Part shown: piece after piece, positions 54,441 through 64,000 of the stretch
Layout: the number at the start of each line of letters is the position of its first letter
Position numbering within the stretch: the stretch's first letter is position 1
DNA from: Solicoccozyma terricola
Lineage: Eukaryota; Basidiomycota; Tremellomycetes; Filobasidiales; Piskurozymaceae
DNA: 64,000 bases
NCBI GenBank assembly: GCA_001600875.1
Contig: BCLD01000013.1
Coordinates: 417,408-481,407, forward strand
Reading direction: 5' to 3'
The notes under the pieces: model-generated
What the model was told of the DNA's origin: nothing
Database searches by the model: none
Seen by the model: the letters and a program-made list of their open reading frames with translations, nothing else
Position numbers and translations under genes: made by a program

Positions 54441-57400
54441 ATGGGCTCATCAGGTATTGGACATTATAGTCCGGATAGTGCGACGTTTAAGCCTCCGGCA
54501 ACTCACACCTCACACTCGTGGTCATCAAATGGGGACATGTACCATCATACACCGAACCAATCGCCTATCGCAGGATCGTCCTCGCGAAATATGGCGCTAA
54601 AACTGACGACAGAGTCAAAACCTCTCAAGCGATACTCGGCATGTCATACATGTCGCCGTAGGAAGTTGGTAAGCGGACAACGGCATGAAATCTCACAACT
54701 GTGCTTGATGTTAACTAGGTGATTTCCCCCGTTAGAAATGTGATGGAGTAAGGCTCCTCCCGACTGTTGACGGTAAATAATTCGGAACTTACACTTTCAA
54801 GTCACAGCGTCGACCAGCTTGCACGCCATGTTTTCGTCACCGCGAAGCAGACAACAGGTCGCTGGCAACAGGCGAAAACATCTCATCGTATTGCACTTAC
54901 GACGATGCAGAGGATGCCCGGCAAAAGGAGCGGATGAAGCGAAGCATGTCGACGGCTGCACACGTACATTCAAGAGGCCGTGAAGCGATAGCTTTGCCAC
55001 CGGTGGCGATTCCTGTGAAGAAAGCAAAAGGGCAATCGATGAAGGCGAAGATAGGTATGTCCAAGCACATGAGACACTCCCATCCGTCACATAACCCATC
55101 TGGACGTATATCAACAGCCATGCTGGAAAGACAACTATCAGAGACTCGCAGCAAGGTGTCGGACGAGTCACCTACTCTGGAGCAAGCAATGTTCTCGTTT
55201 AATTCCCATATGACCGTCAAGGGCGACTCGGATGAACCGCCTCGATTGGCAGAGTCGTTGAGCTACCATGGGAGCGATAGCCGACCGTCGAGCTCGAGGT
55301 CGCCTTTGGAAGTCTCGTTCGCTTCGGCAATCAAGCTGGAGTCGGAGGATCAGCCGGAATATAATATGATACCGATACAAGGCGGGCTGGACGTGAGTAT
55401 TCGGGTATGAAGGCGGCTGTCTGCGATCAGTCACTGACCTTTGTTCCATTTCCATAGACATCACTGGCACATCAGACATTGCATCTCGCGCCGCATTTCA
55501 AGGGGTATCAACACCCTCCAGACGTTCTTCAATCTGGGTGAGCTACAGCTACAAAAGTAACCATTTCATTGGCCGGACCCTGATCCAACGAGAGTTTTTT
55601 CTTCAGGTGGCCGACCGTGCTTCCGCCTCGACAACTAGTAATTGACATGATACAGATCTACCTCCGAGGGGGGGATGCAATGTCGAAGATTATCGATGTC
55701 CAGGATCTGCTCGCGCGCTTGGCTTCTTCACCTATTCTTCCAACGTTCCCGGTGAGCACGCATACGCTGGCGCAACGGATCTTGATTTTGAACAGACACC
55801 ACATTTCAGCACTTGGGTTTGATACACGTTCTGCTAGCTGTCAGTTAGATGACCTTGAGACATCACTTCTCCACTGACCGGTCCCTTCCTGTGCGGCCTA
55901 TAGCTTGCCTCCTCATACATGATGATCTCCCTCCCACTCAACAACTTCAATATGACTACAAACGTCGACACCGCAGCCTTGCAAGTTGTGTACGATGTGA
56001 GAGGCAGCGAGTTTCGGGAACGCCATGCAAGTTTGGCAGAAGCTACGATATTGCACACAATGAACGGGTGGATTCCGCCTCTCGATATGGTGCATGGTGA
56101 GTGACAGCCTCAACATCGTTGTCAAAAGGCGCGTCATCTTACTGATCTAGCTATGTGGTCAGGGTGCCTCTTTCTTGCTCAGTACGTTGCAAGTCGCCAC
56201 AGGTGCGGTACTTTGTGGATTAAGCTAGGTTGCGGAACAGTATTCCTTACAGACTTCGTTTGCAGGACCATCAAGGCCGCTCTCTTGCCGTCCGTAGTCT
56301 CCAGGCTTTGTTTTGCGATGGGCATCAACGAAGTTGCAACAATGCAGGAGCAGCAGAAGCCCCTCGCCTGTCAGAAAGGCACGCTAGACATGACAATGTG
56401 GATGAGCTACACGGTGGACTGCCAAGCGGCTGCAACCACTGGCAAACCTCCCTGCATTCAAGAGATCGAGTTAGCTTTACCCATTCCGATCATCGTCTCG
56501 TCACCTGCAGGTGAAGTGTGTACCTATTCTCGCATTGACAAGACTGGCATATGCTGATGAACCATCGACTTACAGATCTGTTATGGTCCTGGTCTTCAGA
56601 CGCTGGAAAGGTAGGTTGTGATACAACACATACTGCGCGACTCGGCAGTCTGTGGACCTGATATTGCAATCGATACCTCGCAGTCGTGATCTCTTCAACC
56701 ACCATCCAAGCTGTGACGTTAGTTGGCATAGTCTACGCAAATTCGTGTCATGTCTCACACGAACTTTGGGTCGCAGAGCACCATTTTTTACATCAAGTCG
56801 ATGATTCTCATGGGTCGCGTGATCGTTTTCGCTCGCAAAGTTCGTTCAAAACCGGGCCATACGACGTAAGGGAGAGACTCTACCACGATGATGAATAGAG
56901 AGTAACAATGTGATCTTATCTCCAGTCCTGAATCACTTTTGCAAGAACTGGAGTATCACCACTCTCAGATTGAAATCTTCCTCCTCTGCATCAACGAATA
57001 CCTTCGTAACGCGGATTTTGGGCGGATTTCCAACGATATGGTGGTCTGCTTAGTCGCAACTCATTTGTGCGTGAAGTAATCGAACTTGAAAGCCACCTGA
57101 GAAACAATCTCACTTGGTCGTTGATTTCTCCAGATCTACAATCTTCCTCCATGACACCCTTCACCTTTTTCGACGGCTCGGCGTCGATACTCCCCCACCA
57201 GGCAAAACAGCTATAGCCGGTATTGTCTCACTGGCGAACGAGCGTGAGTCTTTTTCTTCCCATCCAGTTCTTTCACGGTCTAAACCACTCTCTCTCTGAA
57301 TAGTTCTGAGTTGTCAGCCAGAAAGTAAGAGTTGGAGTTGACTCGCCACAGAGCTCGCGGCTAAAAATTGGTGCCTGAACCCGTAGAGCGGTGGTTTCCT

Positions 57401-58230
57401 CCTTTCGCTGCCCTTGCGTTCTTCCATTGCGGCAGAGCCATCCGACAGGACTTAGACGAGTCCTTTCAAAGTGGAGACCAGTCTCGTTATAGCGAAGCGC
57501 AGAGTCAGCTCAGTGTGATTCTGTACGACTTTCATGCCCCTCGTTCGCCTCTGTGGTGACTGATGGCGAAGCTTGTCTATAACACAGTGTCGTTATGGGT
57601 CATATCGGCTCGATACACGACAGTGCCGCGGAACTTGCGAAGGGACTGCACGATCAAGGCGGGGAGAGGTAAGCATATTTCGAGGTCTCTCACGGACAGC
57701 CACTGATTACGCCGAGCTACAGCATCAATGCGGCATTGTGTTCGACAAAGGGCTACACCTGGGAGCCAGCTTCCGAAAATGTTGACTTGCATGGTTACCC
57801 GGTCACAGCTACTACGCTCCTCAGCACGCAGAATTGGATGCCTGCCACGGAGATGTCTAACTTCTCAGGAGCGCCGGTAGCAGCATTTAACTACGTGAGT
57901 ACCGTCCCCCTGAGTGCATCTGGTTTCCTCTCTTACACGTTGCTTCTGCTACACCAGCCACCACAAGACTGGTGGCAGACGACACAGACTGCGTACCAGA
58001 GCCTAGGCATCGTCAACTCGGGAGCAACACATGCCATGGCACCGTCCGGCATGCTCGGTTATGATCCTCATAGTAGCGGCACCAGTCTCGCGTCACCCTC
58101 CACGAAATCAACTTCACAAGGAGGATCATTGGCGGATGGATCTCGCAGTCTCCTCCTGGAATGTACCGACAATGCAGCTGCAGCACTGCAGATACAGAAT
58201 GCGTATACCAACACGGACTGGACCCATTGA
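54441..58230 (+). CDS. Zn2Cys6 fungal transcription factor
   Basis: Nuclear binuclear-zinc-cluster regulator. The chosen start, MGSSGIGHYSPDSATFKPPA, is the first ATG in frame with the finger exon; upstream coding exons cannot be excluded. The finger is assembled over three exons: YSACHTCRRRKL, KCDG and RRPACTPCFRHREADN, with the sixth Cys in YCTYDDAEDA, giving C-x2-C-x6-C-x6-C-x2-C and a long last loop. A basic linker follows, then a fungal-specific middle homology region in pieces (VLPPRQLVIDMIQIYLRGGD, RERHASLAEATILHTMNGWI, MWSGCLFLAQY, SRLCFAMGINEVATMQEQ, ELEYHHSQIEIFLLCINEYL). The C-terminal exons include SINAALCSTKGYTWEPASEN, PPQDWWQTTQTAYQSLGI and LQIQNAYTNTDWTH, TGA 58228-58230. More than ten introns; internal exon borders are only partly resolved. 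Target genes unknown. Confidence 0.78.
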
Positions 58231-58365
58231 GGGCGGCCAAGGAGGTGGAACTTGTGCTCGAAATGTAGAATTCCTCAGGCTGCGGACGACACCCGCTGCC
58301 ATTCCTCTCTTGTCATCTGTTACATTTAGATGAGTAGCGCATGTATCGTCATTTACATAAGTACC

Positions 58366-61300
58366 TTAGGGTAAAGCATTTCGGCAGGCCCGGAGAAGAC
58401 TGTGCACATCTGCTTCGGCCACTTCCATCTATACAATCACAGGATGCAACATCAGTCACCGCTTCGCCACTATGTCGCATCCACGTCCACCCACCTTGTG
58501 ATACGTCTCCGTGTTGGTGAGGGGCAGAGCTGACATGGTGACGCTCCGCTCAAAATGGTGAGTGACTCCCTTTTCATCGACAACAGAGTAAAGCTCGACA
58601 TCCTCAATCGAGGCCAAGTCGTAGTGTTTATCTTGCTTCAAAGTGGCGGGCATTCGACGGGGTGGTTGTGGTTCTCTGTACCGAGAAAAGAGCATATTCA
58701 GGCCTCATGGCTTCTTCGAAAACGGAATAACCAGACTTACCGAATCCTCAGGTTGTCACCTTGGATGACCGCGAAATATGTGAGAAGCTTTGCGTGGATG
58801 GCGTCGTATGCCAATCGACCTTGCACGACCTGAGTCAACCGCACATCGTTCGCACTATGAGACCACGAGATTCAGCGTGAAGGTGCACAGGATCTTGTGG
58901 GCCACGAAACTTACCTGTCTGGGATCTGCACATGGATGCATCGCTCCTCCGACACGAAAGCCGTGATCGCAGATGGATCTGCCTCAACGGCCGTTTCGAC
59001 AGCTGCAATGTCCACGACCGAGCCCATCCCTTCCGGCGCCACCAGCATGTCTGACGGTGTTTGTGTCGCTCCTTTCTCACCGACATCAGGTAATTTGCAA
59101 TAGAACGAGAGGTACCTCTCTGTGCCAGATTTAGGTGCAGTTTCGACTGCATTCTCAACGGCCGAGTGACGATATCTCAGCTTCCTAAACGCTTGAGATC
59201 CACATCCGCGAAGGACCTTGACGCTTTCCGGTGTTGCTGGCCTGAAACGCCGACAACAGATCGAATTAGGGGTGCCAGAGGTGGTTACCTCCCAAAATGC
59301 ACTCACGTTGGCATGAATATCGGCAGCTGGTCCTCCGTGCGTACCCAGTTGTTGAAATGCGACAGCTTATGACTTTTAGTCACCGGTGGCAACAGACTGG
59401 AGCGCGGCTGACCATCCTGAGTGGAGAGCGTGGTATGCAGGACGTGTCCGAGTCTGCGTGCATTCGAACATGATCAGCTGGTAAAGCTTAGAGGAGGGGC
59501 GCTGAATGACACCTACTCTGCTGCTACACTTCGTTGAACATCTTGTACTTCGATTTGAGGCGGAAGTGTCAAAGTGGGATCTAATAGAAGCTCGCTTAGA
59601 CGACCAGCTTGAGCTCTGACGGAGATGAATGTGGTTAGTGTACACAGGGGACATGAGTGAAAGATAACCGACTCACCCGTCGAGCGGACGAACGACATCA
59701 ACGTGCCCTTCGTCAAGGGTCTCTTCCTCGGACTGCTTCTCCCATTTGATCTTTCCTAGCCAGCCTCCCAGCCTTCTAAGCCTGAAAAGACTCCTTCCAG
59801 CAAGGAACCAGTGTGAGCCTATTCCACGACCCTCATGAATCTGATGCGACGCAGGAACGATCGGATACAAGGCGAATTCGGTGGGTATGACTTTCGAAGT
59901 CTGTCGCGTGAGTGCGTCCATCGGAGATGTCAGAACGGCGAGATGCGCGTTTCTAGGGTGCGTTTCGATGTTGGCGTGCGCATATTTGAACAAACGCTCT
60001 GCTGATGTTTTCTGCTGAGAGGTGAGATGGTGAATTCGGACCTTGAGACATTCAAGTTGTTCAGCTCTTGATGGTTCCAAATACGATCGCTTCTCTGGAA
60101 GAAGATTAGCTCACCATATCATCCGATATTGCTTCCACATAGGTATTGGTGGCATTCGATATCACCCTCAACAACTCCTTCCGAACACCTCCATAATTGG
60201 CAACGGAAAAATCTGCCTGTAGTATATCCTAGATCAAAGCAAAAAGAAATTGCTGTTAGAGGACTCACTCGGCCTGCCACCCAGTCAGTGCGCAATTCAC
60301 CTTCTGCTTCTGCTGAATCAATTCCCGACACCGTACCATATCCTCCATACGAGCATTGATGCGGATTGCTAATTTTGGTTCGTGAATGATTGACAATTGA
60401 GCTCCAGAAGTCCGAACTATTCTTTGCCATCCTTGAGGATCTGCAAGCGAAGGGCCATGTAGAAGCGTCAGTTCGGTGCCCCAAGATATAACCAGGATAC
60501 TTCATGTAAGACCCCCCTCACCTCGACTGATCATGTACGCTTCAGCATTACTTAATTCCACTGTACCTTCCGTTGGAGCATCCAACAATTCCATCCTCTT
60601 TCGTTCCTTTTCCACCTCTTCAGGAGACGGCCATCCCCAATCCGCTAAAATCACCTTAATGGCATTATTCTTGGACGTTTTCCATTGGAGTTTTTTGATC
60701 TTGGATGATGCAACTACTGGGGGTTTCCCTTTCTCCATCATTGGTAATTCAACATTCGTAGATCCACCAACATCAAACGGAGCATTCATCATTTCCTCTT
60801 CCAACTTCCTAGTTCGTAGCAGCTCATTTCCCAATTTAACCACTTGCTTGTGAACAAACGCATTGCTTATCCGTCTGTATAAGTGGTTATATCGGTCTGC
60901 GTATTTGGGATGGAAACGATTTGGTGCTTTGTTTTTAGGTTGGAAGCGGAGGAGAGCAGAGAGATCGGGTGGAGAGTCTGGATTAGGAGGGGGTTGTTGG
61001 GGAGGTGATGACGATGATGTTAAGGGTGTAACCGAGATGTCGACTTCACTTTGACCCGGTTGCATATCCGTAATCTCCGACACTTTCTCTAAAGGTTCGG
61101 ATAGAGGAGGAACAAAAAGGAAAGGTGCTTGACGAAGTCGTTCAGCTAATGCTAGACGAGATTGTGTTCGTTTTGCTTTAGCGGAGAGTTGTCGTTTCGT
61201 CTTTGACTGCTTGTCCTTCTCCTTCTTCGGTCGGTCGAGTTTGGGTGAGGTTGAAACGAGCTGATCACTGTGGTCCACCGGCGTCGGCTTGGGGGATTGA

Positions 61301-61659
61301 TCGATTGGCCCATCGTCCACTATCTTGATACCGTCAGGTGAGGTCTGTAAAGATTCTACGGGTTGCGATACGTTTGGCGGTTTACCAATGAAGCCACTTG
61401 CTGTCCTCTCGTCATTGTAGGAGCCAACACTGATGAATCCACCATGCCTATCAGAATCTACCGCTGGTGAGGAATAAACTTCCGGCTCATGTTCAATCTC
61501 CTTCTCTGCATATGCCGGTACTCCATAGCTCCTACTATTAGCCCACGATCGCGTTGGCAAGTACCTCGTCGAGCTGCCTTCTCCGCTCGATGTACCGCAG
61601 CATACACATCGTCGTGCGACCGATCGGTAGACGTTCCGAGAAGCTGCTATGGTGTGCAT
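58366..61659 (-). CDS. SLS1-like mitochondrial inner-membrane protein (KH-like domains)
   Basis: Probably the fungal SLS1 family, mitochondrial inner-membrane proteins coupling transcription and translation of mtDNA-encoded subunits. It starts MHTIAASRNVYRSVARRCVC, an Arg/Ser-rich presequence-like N-terminus, then a disordered Pro/Ser/Lys region. The conserved part reads RFHPKYADRYNHLYRRISNA, VHKQVVKLGNELLRTRKLEE, IKVILADWGWPSPEEVEKER, VELSNAEAYMISR, GWQRIVRTSGAQLSI, FALYPIVPASHQIHEGRGIG, LSELLLDPTLTLPPQIEVQD, HKLSHFNNWVRTEDQLPIFM, RYLSFYCKLPDVGEKGATQT and MEVAEADVHSLLRACRNALP, TAA 58368-58366. Assignment rests on the WGWP..EE and L.....I.I.......I layout typical of the family; a related mitochondrial RNA-binding protein is the alternative. 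About nine short introns. Confidence 0.65.
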
Positions 61660-62030
61660 TGGATAATCGTCGTCTGCGGCTGTTTGGACGATCCGATATG
61701 AGAGCTAGGGAAGAAGATCCTGGTATCTTTCCTCGTAGTTGTTGCTCCACGATGACCTAGATCCTTGTAAACCGTGTGCTCACCATCCAGCTCGCCAACC
61801 GCTAGAAACTTTTGGGTGACCGTACTGTCTGATATTCCAGGGAAGAAGCGAGGGTCACGTGACAATTGACGGAAAGCGGACATTGTTGAAAGATGTCCGT
61901 CTCCTTGTCAGCGGACATAGTCGAAGATGTCCGTGGTCGTCCCCCTTGCACCCCCGAGCTCATGTGGCAACAACTAACAGCAAAGGCTGACTGACAGTCC
62001 CAAAGGTGAACAACATTCAATTCCTTCATC
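61660..62030. promoter_or_regulatory. Divergent promoter between the SLS1-like gene and YJU2
   Basis: 371 bases between two divergent ATGs. It carries GATGTCCG-type near-repeats (GTCCGTCTCCTTGTCAGCGG and GATGTCCGTGGTCG around 61890-61940). A minus-strand open frame (61647-61883, MSAFRQLSRDPRFFPG) overlaps the SLS1-like start in another phase and could act as an upstream ORF. Confidence 0.4.
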
Positions 62031-63289
62031 ATGTCTGAACGAAAGGTCCTCAACAAGTATTTCCCACCAGGTGAGTCCGCGCATCGTGTGACGTATCTTA
62101 TCCCGTGGGTATTGATCATCCATTCGTCTCAGACTTCGATCCATCGAAGATCCCGCGTAGGAAGATCGCTCGAGATGCTCAACAGGTTGTTAGGCTGATG
62201 GCACCATGTACGATGTGCTGTTTGACATGTGGAGAATTTATCTGTATGTACAACGTCGATAGAAGATTACGACATGGGGTTTGTGCTGACCAAATTGGCG
62301 TGTTGCTTATTGTGTGATTCAGATAAAGGGAAAAAGTTCAATGCGAAGAAAGAGACAGCTCTAGGAGAGGAGTATTATGGTATCAAGATCTTTAGATTCT
62401 ATATTGTGAGTGTCTCTTTTCCCTCTTAATCATATTCTCCACTACCGTTTAACAGTTCATCTAATCCACACCTGACCTTCCCCCCATTTCCACCAACACG
62501 CAGAAATGCACAAGATGCTCTGCGGAAATCACCTTCAAAACCGATCCTAAAAACGCAGATTACATTATAGAACACGGTGCCACTCGAAACTACGAACCAT
62601 GGCAAGAAGCCATTCCGAACGCCTCAGCAGACGACGACGAAGCAAAGGAAGATGATGCCGAAGATCCAATGGCAATGTTGGAAGCTAGTCAAGCTACTTC
62701 AAAACGTCAAATGGAGGATGAAGATGCTTTGGCTGATTTGAGGATGAGGAATGCTAGGATGGCAAGATCGGACGTTGATGCAGAAGCGATTTTGGCACAA
62801 CAACATGCAAAATCGGAAGAAGAAGCGGAAAAAGCGAGATTGGAACAAGAGGAGGAAGATGAGATTGTGAATCAGTACTTTTACAAGGTTGCGAAACCCG
62901 GCGGGGTTGCGACTTCATTACCAGCAAATGGTGCGTCGGCCAAGGGAAAGGGAAAGGAGAAGGAGACCAAGGCGGCAGGCAATGGGATAGGTCTGGGGGG
63001 TTATGGAAGCGACGATGCCTCGGATTCGGGAGAGGACGGAGATGAGTCGCCAGAGGAACAGGCAACAGTCACCGTCAAGCGAGGGATCATACCGACTACA
63101 AAGCCAGACGCACAGCCAACAGTGCAGGATTTGCTCGCTGCAAGAGGGATCGTTATCAATTCAAATTCAGCGCCACCGCCTGCTGCCGTGGCTAAAAAAT
63201 CAGGTTTCAATCTCTCAGCCGGTGGTATGAAGCGGAAAGATTTGGCGAGCTCATTAGGGATCAAGATTGCAAAGAAGAAGAAGGTGTGA
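62031..63289 (+). CDS. YJU2: Splicing factor Yju2 (CWC16/CCDC94 family)
   Basis: Step-I splicing factor of the NineTeen-complex-associated group, nuclear. Exons: [33 protein letters not shown] with [35 protein letters not shown] with IKIFRFYI; and [20 protein letters not shown] with [11 protein letters not shown]. These four blocks contain the CxxC...CxxC zinc-binding pattern and the KFNAxKE motif that define the family. A long acidic/coiled segment ([40 protein letters not shown]) and a basic C-terminus [20 protein letters not shown] follow, TGA 63287-63289. [17 protein letters not shown] is the almost invariant N-terminus, so the start is secure. Confidence 0.96.
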
Positions 63290-63526
63290 TGATTTCGGGG
63301 CCCACGAGACATTCAATGGGCATGTTGTTGTATAATATGTATTGACAGTCTCAGACAGAAAAGACATGATCCATCGATATAATCGGTGCACTTGGGGGGC
63401 ATTGAATGTGTCACAATGTCGTTCGTTCTTGGCATGCATTTGCATGGTTCCTTTGCTGATCTTTGGGTTTTGCATTCTGCTTTCCTTCATTTCTTCACTC
63501 GTTCACTCATGCTGGTCGTTCATTCT

Positions 63527-64000
63527 TCAATCCTCGCTTACATCACCGAACCTGATATCAAACCTCAAAAGTTAGTACTCCAGCAGAATAGTGAGGTTGG
63601 GCTATGTCACTTACTCAAAGATGCCGAGACGGTCGGCCTTGGCACCTTCTTGCGCTAGAAGGCGAACAGTCTCATGTGAGCAGCGTCCACATCACATTCA
63701 GCGATATAAGGGCTCTCACCTTGTTGAAGCTTTTTCACGATCTGAGGGTATGCAGAAGCGTATCGACATGATTTGTCGATAGTTGCTAGACCTGTTACGC
63801 GCCGGATTAGGCATAAGTGCTCCGTTTAGCTATGCTAATCCAAACTTACCCTCGCGGACGAGATCGGCATTCAAGCAGGTCAATGGGTCCTCCGCTGCAT
63901 TTGGATCTGCAGGGTCAATCAACCGCAGGTGCAATAAGTTCCCCTCCCTGCTGTCAATGTTGGCAATGAGCTTGCGGCCCTGTGTTGAAAAGACAAACGT
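63527..64000 (-). CDS. SND1: Tudor staphylococcal nuclease (Tudor-SN), C-terminal end only
   Basis: Only the 3' end lies in the window; the gene runs off at 64000. Minus-strand exons read GRKLIANIDSREGNLLHLRL with IDPADPNAAEDPLTCLNADL and VREG, then LATIDKSCRYASAYPQIVKK with LQQ, then AQEGAKADRLGIFE, then EFGDVSED with TGA at 63529-63527. This is the split fifth SN-like domain that wraps around the Tudor domain in SND1, a multifunctional RNA-binding protein (cytoplasmic granules, RNA turnover). YGEF-like ends (GIFEFGDV) are conserved across eukaryotes. Three introns are visible with GT-AG borders. Confidence 0.93.

Noticed and set aside
61647..61883. Minus-strand frame MSAFRQLSRDPRFFPG as a separate gene
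   Set aside because: It overlaps the SLS1-like start in another phase and shows no domain; at most an upstream ORF.

Overview
This window is eukaryotic nuclear DNA from a fungus, most likely a basidiomycete of the Tremellomycetes (Cryptococcus/Kwoniella-like). That placement is inferred from gene content, very dense short introns (mostly 50-110 bp, GTGAGT/GTAAGT donors), fungal-specific families (UPF0187 bestrophin-like channel, DUF1766, Zn2Cys6 regulator, SLS1-like mitochondrial protein) and compact alternating-strand packing. No rRNA, tRNA, CRISPR array or intact transposon was seen. The sequence is a draft: there are two runs of N (24216-24510 and 53644-53797) and single n's inside poly-C/G tracts.

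Layout. 1-1613: 3' part of the tRNA m1A58 methyltransferase gene TRM61 (+). 1856-2215: doubtful small ORF. 2780-3641: decayed oil-body-associated-protein (DUF1264) gene. 4129-5873: Ser/Thr-rich single-pass membrane protein. 5977-8788 (-): triose-phosphate/nucleotide-sugar transporter family protein with micro-exons. 9141-11958 (-): bestrophin-like anion channel, divergent from a karyopherin at 12279-16663 (+). 16774-19647 (-): VPS36 of ESCRT-II. 19929-20802 (+): RPA3. 21028-22333 (+): D-aminoacyl-tRNA deacylase. 22414-25399 (-): L-galactonate/L-fuconate dehydratase, crossing the first gap. 26308-29554 (+): HSL-type alpha/beta hydrolase. 29821-31636 (-): UBR7/Mlo2-type ubiquitin ligase. 31861-33862 (-): PHO84-type phosphate transporter, divergent from homoserine dehydrogenase at 35201-36816 (+). 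36935-39165 (-): DUF1766/T5orf172 protein. 39426-40806 (+): unrecognised multi-exon gene. 41192-44581 (+): intronless gene for a 1129-aa protein built from three ~280-aa repeats. 45182-48819 (-): 2-oxoglutarate dehydrogenase E1. 49273-53109 (-): PRP5 splicing helicase. 54441-58230 (+): Zn2Cys6 transcription factor. 58366-61659 (-): SLS1-like mitochondrial protein. 62031-63289 (+): YJU2 splicing factor. 63527-64000 (-): 3' end of Tudor-SN.

Most genes are unrelated housekeeping functions (tRNA modification and quality control, replication, splicing, TCA cycle, amino-acid synthesis, transport, endosomal sorting), so there is no cluster logic. The most unusual observations are: (i) three abnormally long introns in three different genes, all filled with the same GCTCGCTTCGCTCGC-type repeat, one in tandem ~134-bp units carrying a 16-bp perfect palindrome; (ii) the three-repeat orphan protein, whose repeat unit also occurs partly upstream of its start codon; (iii) a DUF1264 pseudogene with clean splice sites but a stop and frameshifts; (iv) a set of micro-exons of 9-23 nt; (v) C-homopolymers sitting as polypyrimidine tracts at 3' splice sites, with one gap falling inside such an intron.
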